64,000 bases of DNA from Pilaira anomala (lineage: Eukaryota; Mucoromycota; Mucoromycetes; Mucorales; Mucoraceae), in assembly GCA_025716855.1 (NCBI GenBank), contig JAIXMQ010000004.1, positions 124,001 through 188,000 on the forward strand, in the 5' to 3' direction. How positions within the stretch are numbered: the stretch's first letter is position 1; the number at the start of each line of letters is the position of its first letter. Below the pieces are notes generated by a model. It was not told the origin of the DNA. It was given only the letters and a program-made list of their open reading frames with translations, and did not search any database. The position numbers and the translations under genes are program-made. This document shows, one piece after another, positions 1 through 11,296 of the stretch.

Positions 1-1729
1 TTTTAAACGACTGATTGATTCAATAAGCCATGTTGGATTGCGAACTTGATACTCCTTTAACCAAGCTAATTTTTTCTTATTTGTTTGACTACCACAAATA
101 ATGATCGGTTGATCTTTATCCAAATTTTTTGGTACGGTTCCTGAACTAACTGGTCTGCGTCGTTCGACAGTACCTCCTCCAGAATCGATCAAGTAACCAA
201 GATCTTTTTTGTTGTGCTTTTCTGAGAATTCCCCTGCAAAATAAAAATGCATGCCATAAAATAACGGATCCTCGTGATTCAATCTTCTTTTTCTTCCTTT
301 AAAAGGTGCGTGAGTTAATCCGGATTTTGCATCGCCTTGTATTTCATATTTCTCCTCAGGTAACCACTGTTTCGCTTTCATACTATCCAATAACCCTTTA
401 AAAATTATAACAGAATAAGAATCATGACGTCTATTAACTTCGTATCCTTAATAACAAACTTACATTCGGATGTTACTATCCATTTTCCATGAAGAACGCC
501 AGAAAGATATTTTAATGTTCGAAAACATTTTTTATTGCTATCTACACTTGATATCACATGTGTTACTTCTTCCATATCCTTCAATTCTGTTCCAATCGTA
601 AATTTCAATTTTGACTCTGCTACCTTTTCTATACTTTTATCAATGGTTTCTCTTTCCTCATCGAACACGGCTGTAAACATAACATGGACGTCTTTTGTTT
701 CTGTTGTCTGTGATCTTCTCCTTGCCCTTGATGGTAATGTAGCTCCTTCTAAAGATTGGTCTGACAACGTGTTTCGATTAGAGCTAGTAGGTGTTTCGGT
801 TCTTCTCGATCTCGTTTTCACTGTGGTCGTTGTCGGCTCAATCATAGGAATATTCCTATTTTTAAATTTCTTACACACACCACATGTTTGAAGACAAGCT
901 TCATTCTCAAATTCACATTCTGTACATATCCACGTTTTACCTGTTGTTTCCTGATTTCATAAAGGTAGGTTATTTTTTATTCTTATTTTATATAATAAGG
1001 TATGATCTACTTACAGTTTCATCTGGCGTACGACGTGAATGTAATATATTTGTATTCGCAGATGTAGCAACAGGACTATGAGTTTCACTTACGGATTCTG
1101 CTGTTGACAATGTTGACGGTGCATCCATTACAATATCATCATCAAATTCAGCAGGTATAACATAGTTGGGCTTTGCTGTACTTCTAGTAGGTCGAACTGA
1201 CAACAAATCATCTAGGAAAGAATCACTCTTTTTAAACTTTTTACGGTCAGGTGGTAGATCACTATATTCATCTTCTAGATTATCCGATGAATCTTGCGTA
1301 CTGATATCTACGCGTTTATTTGAATTCTGTAAAAGTGAATTTCCAAGAGGTGTAAGTGAATGACTCAGTAAAGAGACCTTTAACTTGTTGACATATGACA
1401 CCAAATTATCGTGCATAGGATCTTTTAATAGATCTTCAGTTGTTGCTGGTAGTTCACACGTGGGACATTTTTCTGATTGTGCAAGTTTTTCTGAAATGCA
1501 ATCCCTAAAAATCAATTTTGAGATATTGTGCTTTGACAACAATATAAACTACTTACAAACAGAACCGGTGGCCGCATTCTGCTACAATTCTGGTTTGCCG
1601 TAATGTCGATAAACTAATCAGAACAATAAAGAAAGGAAATGTTACTATCGCGTTTATTTTCTACTTAATTAGGTCTTACCATACTTCACATTTTAAAAAC
1701 TGCTCAATCTTTAACAATGAACTTAACAT
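1..1729 (-). CDS. BRCA1/BARD1-like RING - RanBP zinc finger - tandem BRCT protein (3' end outside window)
   Basis: Five exons on the minus strand: 1680-1729, 1557-1613, 1015-1504, 464-950 and 1-395 (open at the window edge); all introns are GT-AG and phases agree. Residues 14-52 form a C3HC4 RING (C14, C17, C30, H32, C35, C38, C49, C52) whose first half is split over two tiny exons. Residues 206-225 form a RanBP2/NZF-type zinc finger (W206, C208, C211, N215, C222, C225). Residues from about 270 form a BRCT repeat ending in GKWIVTSEW, with the conserved Trp restored by splicing. A second BRCT begins after a WLPEEKYEIQGD linker and contains GYLIDSGGGTV. RING plus tandem BRCT is the BRCA1/BARD1 layout: an E3 ubiquitin ligase with phosphopeptide- or nucleosome-binding BRCTs, acting in DNA repair. 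The zinc finger between them is unusual. No ankyrin repeats are seen, so BRCA1 versus BARD1 is left open. Start ATG at 1729 gives a short N-terminal helix before the RING. Confidence 0.8.
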
Positions 1730-3973
1730 GACGTTCGTGATTTAAATGGTCCGTAGTAAAAAGGAATGACAACAAACGACGCCTTTCTCTTCTGTAGGCA
1801 AACATGCTGAACTTCAAAAAAAAATAAGCCAATAAAAGTTGACATACATACTATGTAATTAAATGTTCAACTTAGTGCATACACTCCCTTGTCTTGGATT
1901 CAGGAGATAGGCCTTTGGTTGTTGTAACAGGTGAATCTGTAGAAATTTCATCATTCCAAAAATTTTGATGTGATCGTGTTCCATTACTTCTATCTCCTCC
2001 TTATATGTCGGTATAGTTAACTATGCAGATACGTTACAAAGATTGTCACCAAAGGAGCTCTTCCAAATAATCATATATATATAATACAATCAGTCTATAT
2101 TTAGCTGATTGCTGACCAATAGTTAGCTAATATTATTGCATTGCTTCTAGAAGAGACTTTCAATTAAATACTATAAATCAAAACTAGCAATTAAGCCCAG
2201 TATAGCATATCGTATGTAATATTTAAAACTACCGTATGAAACGTCTATATATATAATAATTTACATATAAAAAAAAGAAGACAATTCAGGTATTTATACT
2301 CTATGTAATAAAATTTAAATCTTGTTTATTTTCTTTAATATCCAGTAATATTTATACATATGTAGGTTATTGCATTTAAGATTATGAAAAATTAAATGTT
2401 TGTATCTTTATCAATTATCGTAAATATGTATTTGTATTATTAGTATCAAGTATTCACAATCCGACTATTTAATCCGTGTATTCATGACAGTTTTCATGTT
2501 AGATCCCTGAATATGCGTAAGCAGAAGTAAGTTTTAATCTGCCTCATCACATGATACACTTAAAATAGTGTATCTCCATTTCACTTGAGATTTTTATTTT
2601 ATCAAAAAAAAAAAAACCAAAACTAGGGAAAGATGCTTATACTTCGGGCTATTATTTTACGCCAAGTGCTATTTTGAAAACATCAGGTTGAAAAGTAATT
2701 AAAGCCGTTCTTAATTAATTTTTATAGATGTCATGGCATGTTAATTAATACTAGTTATTTAAACTTTAGCACATATGTGAAAATTTCCTTGATAAAAAAG
2801 ATGATTATGTATGTACAGGTCCTATTAAAGGTTTTAGAGGTTCTACTACCCTGTAGATATTATATCATCGGTAAGCGATATAGATTATGATTATGAGTCT
2901 TTAGAAGAAATAAATATATACCAATTATTATTATTTGTTTAAGCACATAATATTGAATTAAGAAAAATAAAACTCTCTATAGTCAGATTATATCTTACAT
3001 ATATCTCAGTATAATTCTGTACATACAACATAATATTTTAAAAATATCTCTATTTGAATTGAGGACAAAATTCATGCAATTACATATAGTTTGAAAATTA
3101 ATCAAAGATTCTCTATACAACATAATAACTTGCTTTTTATTACCTAGTAAAATCTATGTGTCCTTTATTAATGATTACGTAGAGGGAAATACAATCAAAG
3201 GTTGAATTGTACTTGTTATTGTTTTGTTAAACTTCTGAAGCAGTGACGTTTATACATTATGCATGGTGGGATTATCTTTATCATGCTTTTTTATAGAAAC
3301 TAAACGCTCAGGAAGAGAATCACTCTCAAGAGAAAAAAATGAGTAGCGTTATTCCTAACTGAAAATATACGTCTGAATAATTTTACATAATCGAGTAACT
3401 AATATGCCATTCTAAAAGGAGTTCACTAAAAAAAAAAGGGTTCCAATGTGATAATATTAAATATTTTTTTTCACATTTCTGCTACATATAATTTTTACTG
3501 AAGTCATCAGAAAAAACGTTAAGCATTTTGTAATTGGAAAAAATTACAGAATTTCATGGTAACGTTTGTTAGTTACACTCACAATATATGGGACAAAGAT
3601 AAGGTTCTGATACATTTTTTTTCAAATTTGGTGAAAACACAAAAGATTTCACTAATTTTAACTTTGTATAACAGTTCTATCTATCGCGATATATTATTCT
3701 GTGTTATAATCTTCCTTTTTTATAAAAAATTTCCTACTCTAAAAAAATGGTACTATTATAGTTTATTAAACAGAAAAAAAAAATTACGAAAATATTTTGA
3801 GAGTAGGTATATGCAAAACGAAAGATATATAGTTATCTTATTATATTTTATTTTTTAAAAAAATGTTTTGATTGAATATTATTATTAATTAGTATTATTA
3901 TATGTATGAGTTAAAAAAGTGGGATATTAAAGTAAAATAAGTTTGTGTGAGATACTGTGTAAGAAACATCAGT
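1730..3973. other. Intergenic, AT-rich, no supported gene
   Basis: About 2.2 kb of very AT-rich DNA between the BRCT gene start and the OPT transporter end. No frame shows a recognisable domain. The open frame at 3556-3858 is Lys/Phe/Ile-rich and looks like chance. On the minus strand, 2000 down to a stop at 1872 reads as a Ser/Thr-rich open stretch that could be the last exon of a lost gene; no partner exon is visible. Confidence 0.6.
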
Positions 3974-6154
3974 TTATGGGCAGTTATCAAGCAGTTGGTA
4001 CATACAAGAACCAACATAAGGATAAGGCGCAATATTACCCAACTTGAATACAGCTTGAAGAATAGCGGAGATACCTTGACCAGCAATCATACCACCAGCA
4101 GTACTATACATATATTTATCGTAAGCAACAGGATCAACACGTTTCCAAATCTTGCCACCAACCCAGCCTAAGAACATAGCTAAAGGAATTTCAGGTGAAG
4201 TGTTAATCATAGCGATACCAATAGAGGAAGCGGAAGGGTAGTAACGATGGAACTTCTTGGGAACAACGAATTCACGAATAAAAGGGGAGACCAAACCGAA
4301 GACACCACAACAAATGGTAACATTGATACCAGCCTTGGTAAGAGGCTCACCGCCACCAGTTAATAATAAGGTAACATAGTACCAGGCCTTAACAGCAACC
4401 AAACCAAATTCACATTTTTCATCAATATCGGGACTGGTGATACAAGGATAGGCCGCGGCAAAAAGAATGAAGAAGCCAACAGCAACACCAATAGCAAAGA
4501 AGGAAGCAACGAATTGAGCCCAGAATTGAGATTTAGGAGAAGCACCAACTAATTGACCAGTCTTAAGATCACCAACCATATCAACAGCTTGACCAGCAGC
4601 AGAAGCAGAAATGTTACCGGCCATCAAATTGTTCTTACGGAGTTGGTTAAGAGAGTCAGCAGGAATACCAGAGAAAATCAATTGAGACATTTTACCAATA
4701 GAACCAGTAGGGTTAATATCAGTCTCACCAGCAGCTTGAACACCAACAAAAGATAAGAGGAAACCAAGAATGACGGCAATAATAGATTGATAAACTGGCA
4801 TACCAAAATATTCGCCCATAATAACACATGTAAAGATAATGGAGATGAAGACACCAAGAGCCCACCACCAGGTAGGTACCAACTCATCTTTATCAAAGAT
4901 TTCATCTTCATCAACTGATGGTGCCAAGATCTTGGCATCGGAATCAGATAAAGATTTTCTTAAAATATGAGTCTTGAAGTGAACGATACCTTGTCTACAA
5001 CCACTGTAGATACTAATACAACCGCCCTTAATACCACGCCAGAGTGAATCGTAACGAACGAAAAGTTCGGCGAATGAGGTCAAGACCATTAATGCAATAC
5101 CGGGCCATAAGAAGAAAGATTGAGTTGTTGCTCCCAAGCTGGTAATACCATAAGCTTGTACGAAATAACCATTAAGAACTAAACAAGGACCAATAACACC
5201 GAAAATAATAACAGTTGTGACGAAAAAGGTAATAACAGTAGATCCGGGAGTCATTAAACCAGCACCAAAGAAGGGGAAATCAAATTTGAAGTTCCAACGC
5301 CAAACTTCATCTGCATTCATCATGGGGGTATAGTTGGCACTTTGACCAATATAGAAAAGGATGTGAATAGTATCCAAGAAAGGAACCCAGTAAGAGATCA
5401 AAGTCCAGAAAAAGGTAATTGCAAACCAGATACCCATCCACTTGGCTTTTTTCATAGCTTCCTTTTCACCTTCAACACTATCATGAAGAGATTGAATAGT
5501 AATAGCAGCAGCACGGGGAGTAGGGAAAGTTAATTCTTGTTTAACAACAAAATGTTGACGGAGAGGGACAGCAAAGAATAAACCATAGAAGGCAGCAGAA
5601 ATAGCAAATAAAATCAAAGCAGCTGCGTCATCTTTAGGATTAGTCATAAGGCCTAGTTTATACATGGCAGGAATACCAGAAACAAAACCTGCTGAAAGAC
5701 CACCTGCAGTGGTAGCAGCTGATTGAGCAGTACAATTTTCTTTGGGGCCAAAGTGTCCACCACCCCAACGAAGTGGTAATGCTCGAGAGAGAGGTTTGAT
5801 AATAGCAAAAGAGAAAATGGCACCAAATAAGGATGCGCCGAAAGTCCAACCAATTTTTAAACCAAGATATGTATTGGATGCAGCTTCAGGTAACATAAAA
5901 AAAAGGAATTGTCAGTTACATAAATCAAGAATATATATATATATAAAAGTTAGGAGTTTTTGTGTGTATTATAATTTACCAACTAAACAACCCAAAAGAG
6001 AACCGACAATAGTTGCACGCCATGTGAATTGATATTCTTCAAAAGGTTGTTGTGGTAATTGTTCTTCTTCATTAACAATTACTTGTTCGTCTAAAGAATT
6101 TATGTCATATTCGATCTTTTCATCCTTATAATCCGGATGTGATGCTTCCTGCAT
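3974..6154 (-). CDS. OPT-family oligopeptide/metal-chelate transporter
   Basis: Two exons, 5980-6154 and 3974-5883, giving 694 residues. The splice joins CLV and AASNTYLGLKIGW, the conserved first membrane segment of the OPT superfamily; the ATG at 5896 lies inside the intron, so it is not the start. The N-terminus (about 45 residues) is acidic and cytosolic-looking. It is followed by many hydrophobic spans, a GGGHFGP loop, a DINPTGSIGKMSQLIF segment and an acidic central loop between the two halves. OPT proteins are proton-coupled carriers of small peptides or metal chelates in the plasma or vacuolar membrane. The length fits the smaller fungal/YSL-like OPT group. Substrate cannot be told from the sequence. 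An ATATAT tract lies in the intron. Confidence 0.92.
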
Positions 6155-6802
6155 TTTATTTTATAAAGAAACTGATTTATAATGAAGAAAAGAAAAAAAA
6201 AAGGAAAAAAATAGGAAATACGAGCTTTGTATTTATAGTGTTTATTTGATGTATGGTGCACAAACTAAGTATCAAACCAATTGTAACAGTCTTTATCGCG
6301 ACATACAAACAGATGAAGAACCAGCCAATACGATTTATTTCTCACAGTTCACTGGTATTTTCGCACGATGTCGTAACATTTTTTTTCTGTTAATATACTT
6401 TTTAGGTAATTCAGTCCTTTTTTGGTATTAATTCTATATCTTGTGGACAAAAAAGCAAGTAAATGGTAAATCAAATGTACAAAATAGATGAATTATTCTA
6501 AATTTACATGAAAAATATAAAATCAACGTGACATAATTTCCTACTTAGTATATATTATCTTAGTTAGTCATTGATCTGTCTTTCTCTGTGATTTTTACCT
6601 TCTTCTTCCATTGCTGTTATTTTTATGCAACGGATCCGTATAATTTGTTTAAACCTTATAACTTGAGTATAAACCACACATGACTCATTAAAATGATTTG
6701 ACTAAAATTATGACATTTTCTTTGAACCCCGAGCAATTTGGATTTGTTAATCGGAGATGCTGAGGTCTGATATTTATCTCGTACAAGGATCTCCAGCTCT
6801 TA
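6155..6802. other. Intergenic between OPT gene and Tc1-like element
   Basis: Upstream region of the OPT transporter, likely holding its promoter. Short purine-rich and T-rich tracts only; no gene seen. It ends at the TA target dinucleotide (6801-6802) of the Tc1-like element. Confidence 0.6.
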
Positions 6803-6816
6803 CAGTGCTTACGGTC

Positions 6817-6965
6817 TCAATTCGCGGATTTTAAAAAACCAATTCGCGGATTTTTAAAAATCAATTCACGTAAAAATAAAAACCAATTCACGCAAAAAAA
6901 AACCCCCAATTAGCGGGTTTTTGAAAACCCAATCAGCGGATTTTTGGAGTCAATTCACGTTTTCG
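6817..6965. repeat. Subterminal repeats of the Tc1-like element
   Basis: A motif close to CAATTCGCGGATTTT recurs about seven times with drift (AATTCACG, AATTAGCGGG, AATCAGCGG) at roughly 20-25 bp spacing, separated by A-runs. Such subterminal arrays often bind the transposase. This role is inferred. Confidence 0.6.
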
Positions 6966-6989
6966 TTTTTTTCAAATTTAACTTTTAAC

Positions 6990-8325
6990 ATGAGCAATAG
7001 CATTTACTTTTTAACTGAAGATGGCAAAGGCGAAATTACTACGGAAGATGGCTTAGAGGCTATGGATTACATCGTTGATGAAGGAAATGAGTTTAGCTTG
7101 AAGAATTTAACAAATTTATTGAAGTATAAAGAGCTGAATCCAACTCCTATTGAGCTTGATCCAGAGGACGAAAACTTGGAAAATAGCATGGCAATTATAA
7201 GAGATAGAGTAGAGAAGGCAAAAGCTTCTAAGCTGCGTGCAAAAAGTAGCTATGCTACATATACGGACGATCAGAAAACTTTGTTTTTATACAATTGGAA
7301 GATCAAATTTTTTTCGGCGGCCAAGTCAGCAAGACTAGCTGGTATTTCTGAGAGAACCGCTCAGGGCTGGGCCAAAAGGTTAAAGGAAGAACCCAATTGG
7401 AATATATACGAGAAGCAAACAAACATGTTCAGCCGTCCTCAGAGACAGCTTCAAGAAGAACAAAAGGAGCATATTATTGAGCTCTACGATGAGAAGCCTT
7501 ATACGACGGCCGATGAAGCCATAGAAAGTTTAACCAAGACATTCGAGGGATTTAGTTTAAAGAGAAGCACCGTCAACAGTTTTATTTTGCATGACTGTAA
7601 CCTTTCGATGAAAAAACTCACCCGTCAGCCTGTGGATCGAAACGATACTACACGTATTGAAGCCAGGTACGAGTGGGTTTTAAGATGGACCGCAACAGAC
7701 ATGGACTATTTACAAAACTGTATTTTTATTGATGAATCTGCTTTCGATATTAACATGAGACCTTCATTTGGGAGATCTGCCCGTAATACTCTTGCCATTG
7801 CTGAGACTCCTGTTACTAGAGCAGAATCCCATACCATTCTAGGTACTGTTTCAACATTCGGTGTTGTTAACATTGATGTCAGAGTGGCTCAAATGAGAAA
7901 AAAAAATAAAGGTTGCAGGAGCCCGTAAAAGAAAAGGTACTAGTACGAAAGCGAATACAAAGACAGGAACAAGAACTGGCCACTATCTTGAGTTTCTTAA
8001 GGGAACTTTAGACCAGCTGGATAGATTTTCGGAATTAAAAGGGTTTTATCTTGTCATGGATAACGCCCCTATTCATACCCATGAAGACATTAACAATTTA
8101 GTTACAAGCAGAGGGTATAAATGTATCTACTTGCCTCCTTATTCGCCTGAATTGAACCCTATTGAACAGTTTTGGGCTATTGTTAAAAATAGTGTGAAAC
8201 GTAGTGAGTTCGATGCTACTGAGGATCTTCATACAAGGATTACTGAGGCATGTAATAATGTTCCTCAAAATACATTAAGAAACTGTATTCAACATTCTGT
8301 AAACGTTTTTTTAGTGTTTAAATAA
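6990..8325 (+). pseudogene. Tc1-like transposase, one-base frameshift
   Basis: The first part (6990-7927) carries an acidic N-terminus, a helix-turn-helix region (SARLAGISERTAQGWAKRL) and the first catalytic Asp in FIDESAFD. The frame then breaks at a run of nine A (7898-7906); dropping one A would continue into a Lys-rich linker, then VMDNAPIH (second Asp, in the 8056-8325 part) and YLPPYSPELNPIEQFW (third acidic residue). There are 34 residues between the second Asp and the Glu, i.e. DD34E as in Tc1. ATG 6990 is preferred to the upstream in-frame ATG at 6921, which overlaps the subterminal repeats. The A-run could be a recent slip, an assembly error, or a programmed frameshift site; the first is most likely. 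Confidence 0.85.
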
Positions 8326-8715
8326 AGAGCCTGTATAAGTCGCCTTTTTCGGAAAGTGTTCGGACATTTTAGGAAAAAAAATCGGACACTTAAAAAAAAT
8401 AAAATCCGGACACTTCACATAAAAATTACGGACAGTTTATTAAACGAGACACCTTATTTAATACATTGGTACTATATTCATAGACATATAATAGCAATCT
8501 GAGAGGTTCGTGATTGATCACAATAGAAGAAGTAAAGAAAGAAATAAGCAAAACCACCATTTGGCACCGTTAGCACTGTATCAATGTTCATTTAGTTCAA
8601 ACCAGGTGCACCACGTGGAGGTAGAACATTGAGAGGCACCCATTTTTGCAGCTACAAGTAGCTACAGGGAATTTCAACCCTTACACCACCAACAAAAGCC
8701 ATGATTACTAATTTT

Positions 8716-8956
8716 GCCTCCGTGCTTCCCATCTTCAAACATTCTATGAACCTTTGAGACGCTGCGTAGGTGACGTTCCCACTAGAAGCTCTTGGCAGAG
8801 GATCTTACGAATTAGCTAGACTGTGCCCTATGAATACAAAAAAAAAAAAAAAGAACTCCACTTTTTCGCTTGCCTCCGTGCTTCCCATCTTCAAACATTC
8901 TATGAACCTTTGAGACGTTGCGTAGGTGACGTTCCCACTAGAAGCTCTTGGCAGAG
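8716..8956. repeat. Direct repeat, two 85-bp copies
   Basis: 8716-8800 and 8872-8956 are nearly identical (a single C/T change seen, GACGCTGCG versus GACGTTGCG), 156 bp apart, separated by an A-tract. No coding potential is seen. The copies are much less AT-rich than their surroundings, which suggests a fragment of a gene or element duplicated locally. Confidence 0.8.
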
Positions 8957-9316
8957 GCCTTACGTGCTACTCGGTAGAGTCTTCATTAGTGCAGCATGTA
9001 TGTTTTTTTTTTCGATAGCATAAAACCTGTTCTTTTTTTTTTTCCATGTAACCTATTTTTTTTTTCTACTCTTTTTTTAAAAATCGACACGTTTTCTTTA
9101 CTGTGACACAACCAAAATAAAGATTAACATCAAGTACATGCATGGTTTGCAAAAGCAACTTACATGCTTCTCTTCAATGTCTTCAGTTGAGCATTTAGAT
9201 TGAACAAACATTTGAAAAAAGAAAAAGAAGTGATTATACATCATTATCTCCAGTTCCAATGATTATACCAAGAATTCGTGTAACCTTAATAGTGTTTCAT
9301 GTTATTTACTCTTTGG

Positions 9317-9326
9317 CATAAAAAGG
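9317..9326 (+). promoter_or_regulatory. TATA-like box (CATAAAAAGG)
   Basis: Lies 53 bp upstream of the ATG at 9379. Spacing suits a core promoter of the F-box-like ORF. No other support. Confidence 0.35.
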
Positions 9327-9378
9327 CTATGGCGTTTCATATCGATCTTTCTTTATCTCGCTCCCACAACTAAATAAT

Positions 9379-9741
9379 ATGCATATTTCCAATCTACCAA
9401 ATGATATTTTGATGACTATTAACTCAAAAATAAATCGAAAAGCCAAGTTCAACTTAGCCTTCACCTCAAAATCAATGTATGAAAAGTGTAGACATGTTAA
9501 GAATAGCGACGTGTTTGATTTAGTCTTAAAGGAACAACTGGGAAGCTTTTTCTACACTACGGTAATTAATGTTAGCATCCATCTGAACATCCACTGTATT
9601 GATTACAACGCATTATATACACAATTAAACTGTTTCTACTACTTGACAAGTTTGACAGTAAAGTTCTCAGATCCAATTACAGCAAAAATTGCCTATTCTT
9701 TTCTATCTAGTATTCCAATGCACAATTCATCTCTTAATTAG
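9379..9741 (+). CDS. F-box-like protein, short (possibly truncated)
   Basis: A 120-residue single-exon ORF. Residues 3-40 (ISNLPNDILMTI ... FNLAFTSKSMYEKC) match the F-box pattern of an LP-x2-IL start and a later hydrophobic helix; F-box proteins bridge Skp1 to substrates in SCF ubiquitin ligases. The rest has leucine/isoleucine-rich strands that could start a leucine-rich repeat region. The stop TAG at 9739-9741 is followed in the same frame by about 50 more open codons (to about 9900), so the gene may once have been longer. It sits in a transposon-rich patch. Confidence 0.5.
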   Translation: MHISNLPNDILMTINSKINRKAKFNLAFTSKSMYEKCRHVKNSDVFDLVLKEQLGSFFYTTVINVSIHLNIHCIDYNALYTQLNCFYYLTSLTVKFSDPITAKIAYSFLSSIPMHNSSLN

Positions 9742-10771
9742 TTTGTTGAAGACAAGCATAATAATGTAGTCATGGATCAAGTAGTCAGCTCTCATAGCAG
9801 AAAAGACATTGTTGTAAAAAAGGTTAGCAGTCACAATACATATAGCAGCAATACATACAGCAGAAAAAAAGGAGGACCCCTTCGCCAATCAGAGAAGCAA
9901 TAGAAAGTGTAAAGAAATTGAAAACACTGTATTTTGAACACCAAGAAGAAAAAAATGGCCGTGCTGAAAGTGAAGTAATTCCTGCCCCCTTAACCAATAT
10001 AATAGACAAGAAGATGTACCAATTAAGCAATATGAATAGTGATATGCTATTGAAAGAAGTACAAAGTAAACGAGACGCAGAAGATAATATCAAAAACATC
10101 ATATCACCCAAGTTACTGGAAACAGTTATTGTTTTTCAGAAAAACTGGATATTTGCAACACAATTTGAAGCCTATTACAGAAACAACTCATACAGTACCC
10201 GCTCTATTTAAGGCCGTTCGATTTAAGACCGTTTCCGATTTAAGGCCGCAATTCTCTGCAAAATTTGGCCATATTTAACATCCTCAAGTCAGAAATAAGG
10301 CTATGATACGATTTAAGGCCATAAAAGTCTGAAATTTTTTTCAGCCTTAAATAGAGCATGTACGGTACATTGACGAATCTGCCATGACAACTATGATGGA
10401 CAAGTATCCAGTCAACCTTGTCGCCAAGATAAAAAACAAGACGGAGAAAGGAAAGTCCTGGTTTGAGTTATCGATCTTTTGGGGTAGGTTTGAAATGCTG
10501 TTGACTGGTGGAATATGTGGCAGTAAGATGTCGAATGATGTTGTGCCCTTTTTGGGATCAAACGTGCCGCTGAAGTAATTAGTTGACGGTGACTCTTTTA
10601 CAAGTGAGAACATATATGTAAATTGCCATGATAATGGGGTGAAAGCACATTTTCAAGTAAGAAGTCTAAGAAACTGGATAAAACTGTCATCGTCATTCGA
10701 ATGGGCCTGCATTAGTAGTCGATTCCACAGAAAAGGCTTTGCCACTGTAAATCCCCTTAATATCAGAAATA
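9742..10771 (+). other. Decayed ORFs of unknown function around a small TIR element
   Basis: Two open stretches flank the 157-bp element at 10201. The upstream one (open from about 9861 to 10208) is Lys/Glu-rich with heptad-like spacing and could be coiled coil. The downstream one (10363-10578) contains YIDESAMTTMMDKYPVN. More open but broken reading continues to about 10859. I recognise no family; the element insertion and stops suggest relics rather than a working gene. Confidence 0.35.
10201..10357. mobile_element. Small TIR element (157 bp) with internal ATTTAAGGCC motifs
   Basis: Both ends carry the 14-bp inverted repeat GCTCTATTTAAGGC (right end seen as CCTTAAATAGAGC). The motif GATTTAAG(G/A)CC recurs at least three more times inside. 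No coding capacity. Looks like a MITE or solo end of a larger element; no clear target duplication is seen (flanks are CAGTACCC and ATGTACGG). Confidence 0.65.
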
Positions 10772-11296
10772 GTGGACGACTTCCAAAATTCATGTTTAAA
10801 CCAAATCTACTCATAGTTACACTGATCCCCCCAAGTGACCACTCCGACGTTTACTCATGAGTAAAAAAAATGACTTCCAAAATTCATAATTTGTTAGAAT
10901 AAAAAAAGCGCTTAGAAGAGCATATCGCTGTTCGTTTGCTGCCATTTATTATAATAGACTGTTCTAATTTGGTTCATACCACTTAATGACCTTTTTTTAA
11001 ACTTACATGTAGTTCTTGCGAACATCAGAAAGTCGACAAGAGCAAGAAATGGATACGGAGGTGGACTCTGAGGTGGAGAGAGAGCCTCACAAACGTCAAA
11101 GACAAAAATTAAGATTTTTTTTTTACTCACTTTTTAAAAATCTAACGAGGGGGGGGAGGGGGGTTGTTAGATTTGGCTGGGAAGTGAGTAGATTTTGGGT
11201 AGTTTACTCATTCCCCCCTTTGAGTTTAAATTTGAAATTTATTTAAAACCCCGAACTAAACACTTTTTTTTAACACGAATTTTGGAAGTCGTCCAG
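10772..11296. mobile_element. MITE-like element with TA target duplication, 525 bp
   Basis: Terminal inverted repeats of about 25 bp: the left end reads GTGGACGACTTCCAAAATTC and the right end, on the other strand, CTGGACGACTTCCAAAATTC. Flanked by TA at 10770-10771 and 11297-11298. The left TIR core CTTCCAAAATTCAT occurs again at 10873. The interior has a G-rich tract (about 11149-11164) and several ACTCATT/ACTCACT motifs; no real ORF. TA duplication and short ends suggest a Tc1/mariner-type MITE. Confidence 0.8.

Larger units (their letters stand above)
6803..8578 (+). mobile_element. Tc1-like DNA transposon with intact ends
   Basis: A 1,776-bp element flanked by TA on both sides (6801-6802 and 8579-8580). 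The left end reads CAGTGCTTACGGT and the right end, on the other strand, CAGTGCTAACGGT, so the terminal inverted repeat is about 13 bp with one mismatch. Inside the left end lie repeated motifs (see 6817-6965); inside the right end CGGACACTT-like motifs recur at about 8359-8435. The TA duplication and the DD34E transposase place it in the Tc1/mariner superfamily. The transposase frame is broken by one base, so this copy is probably not autonomous although its ends look mobilisable. Confidence 0.85.
8579..9378. other. Intergenic with repeats, no gene
   Basis: Follows the Tc1-like element. Holds an 85-bp direct repeat pair (8716-8956) and T-rich tracts near 9000-9080. The last 100 bases look like a promoter for the F-box-like ORF at 9379. 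Confidence 0.6.

Noticed and set aside
3556..3858. 100-codon plus-strand frame
   Set aside because: AT-driven composition (Lys, Ile, Phe, Tyr), no start context or domain.
4360..5853. Minus- and plus-strand open frames within the OPT gene
   Set aside because: Shadows of the OPT reading frame.
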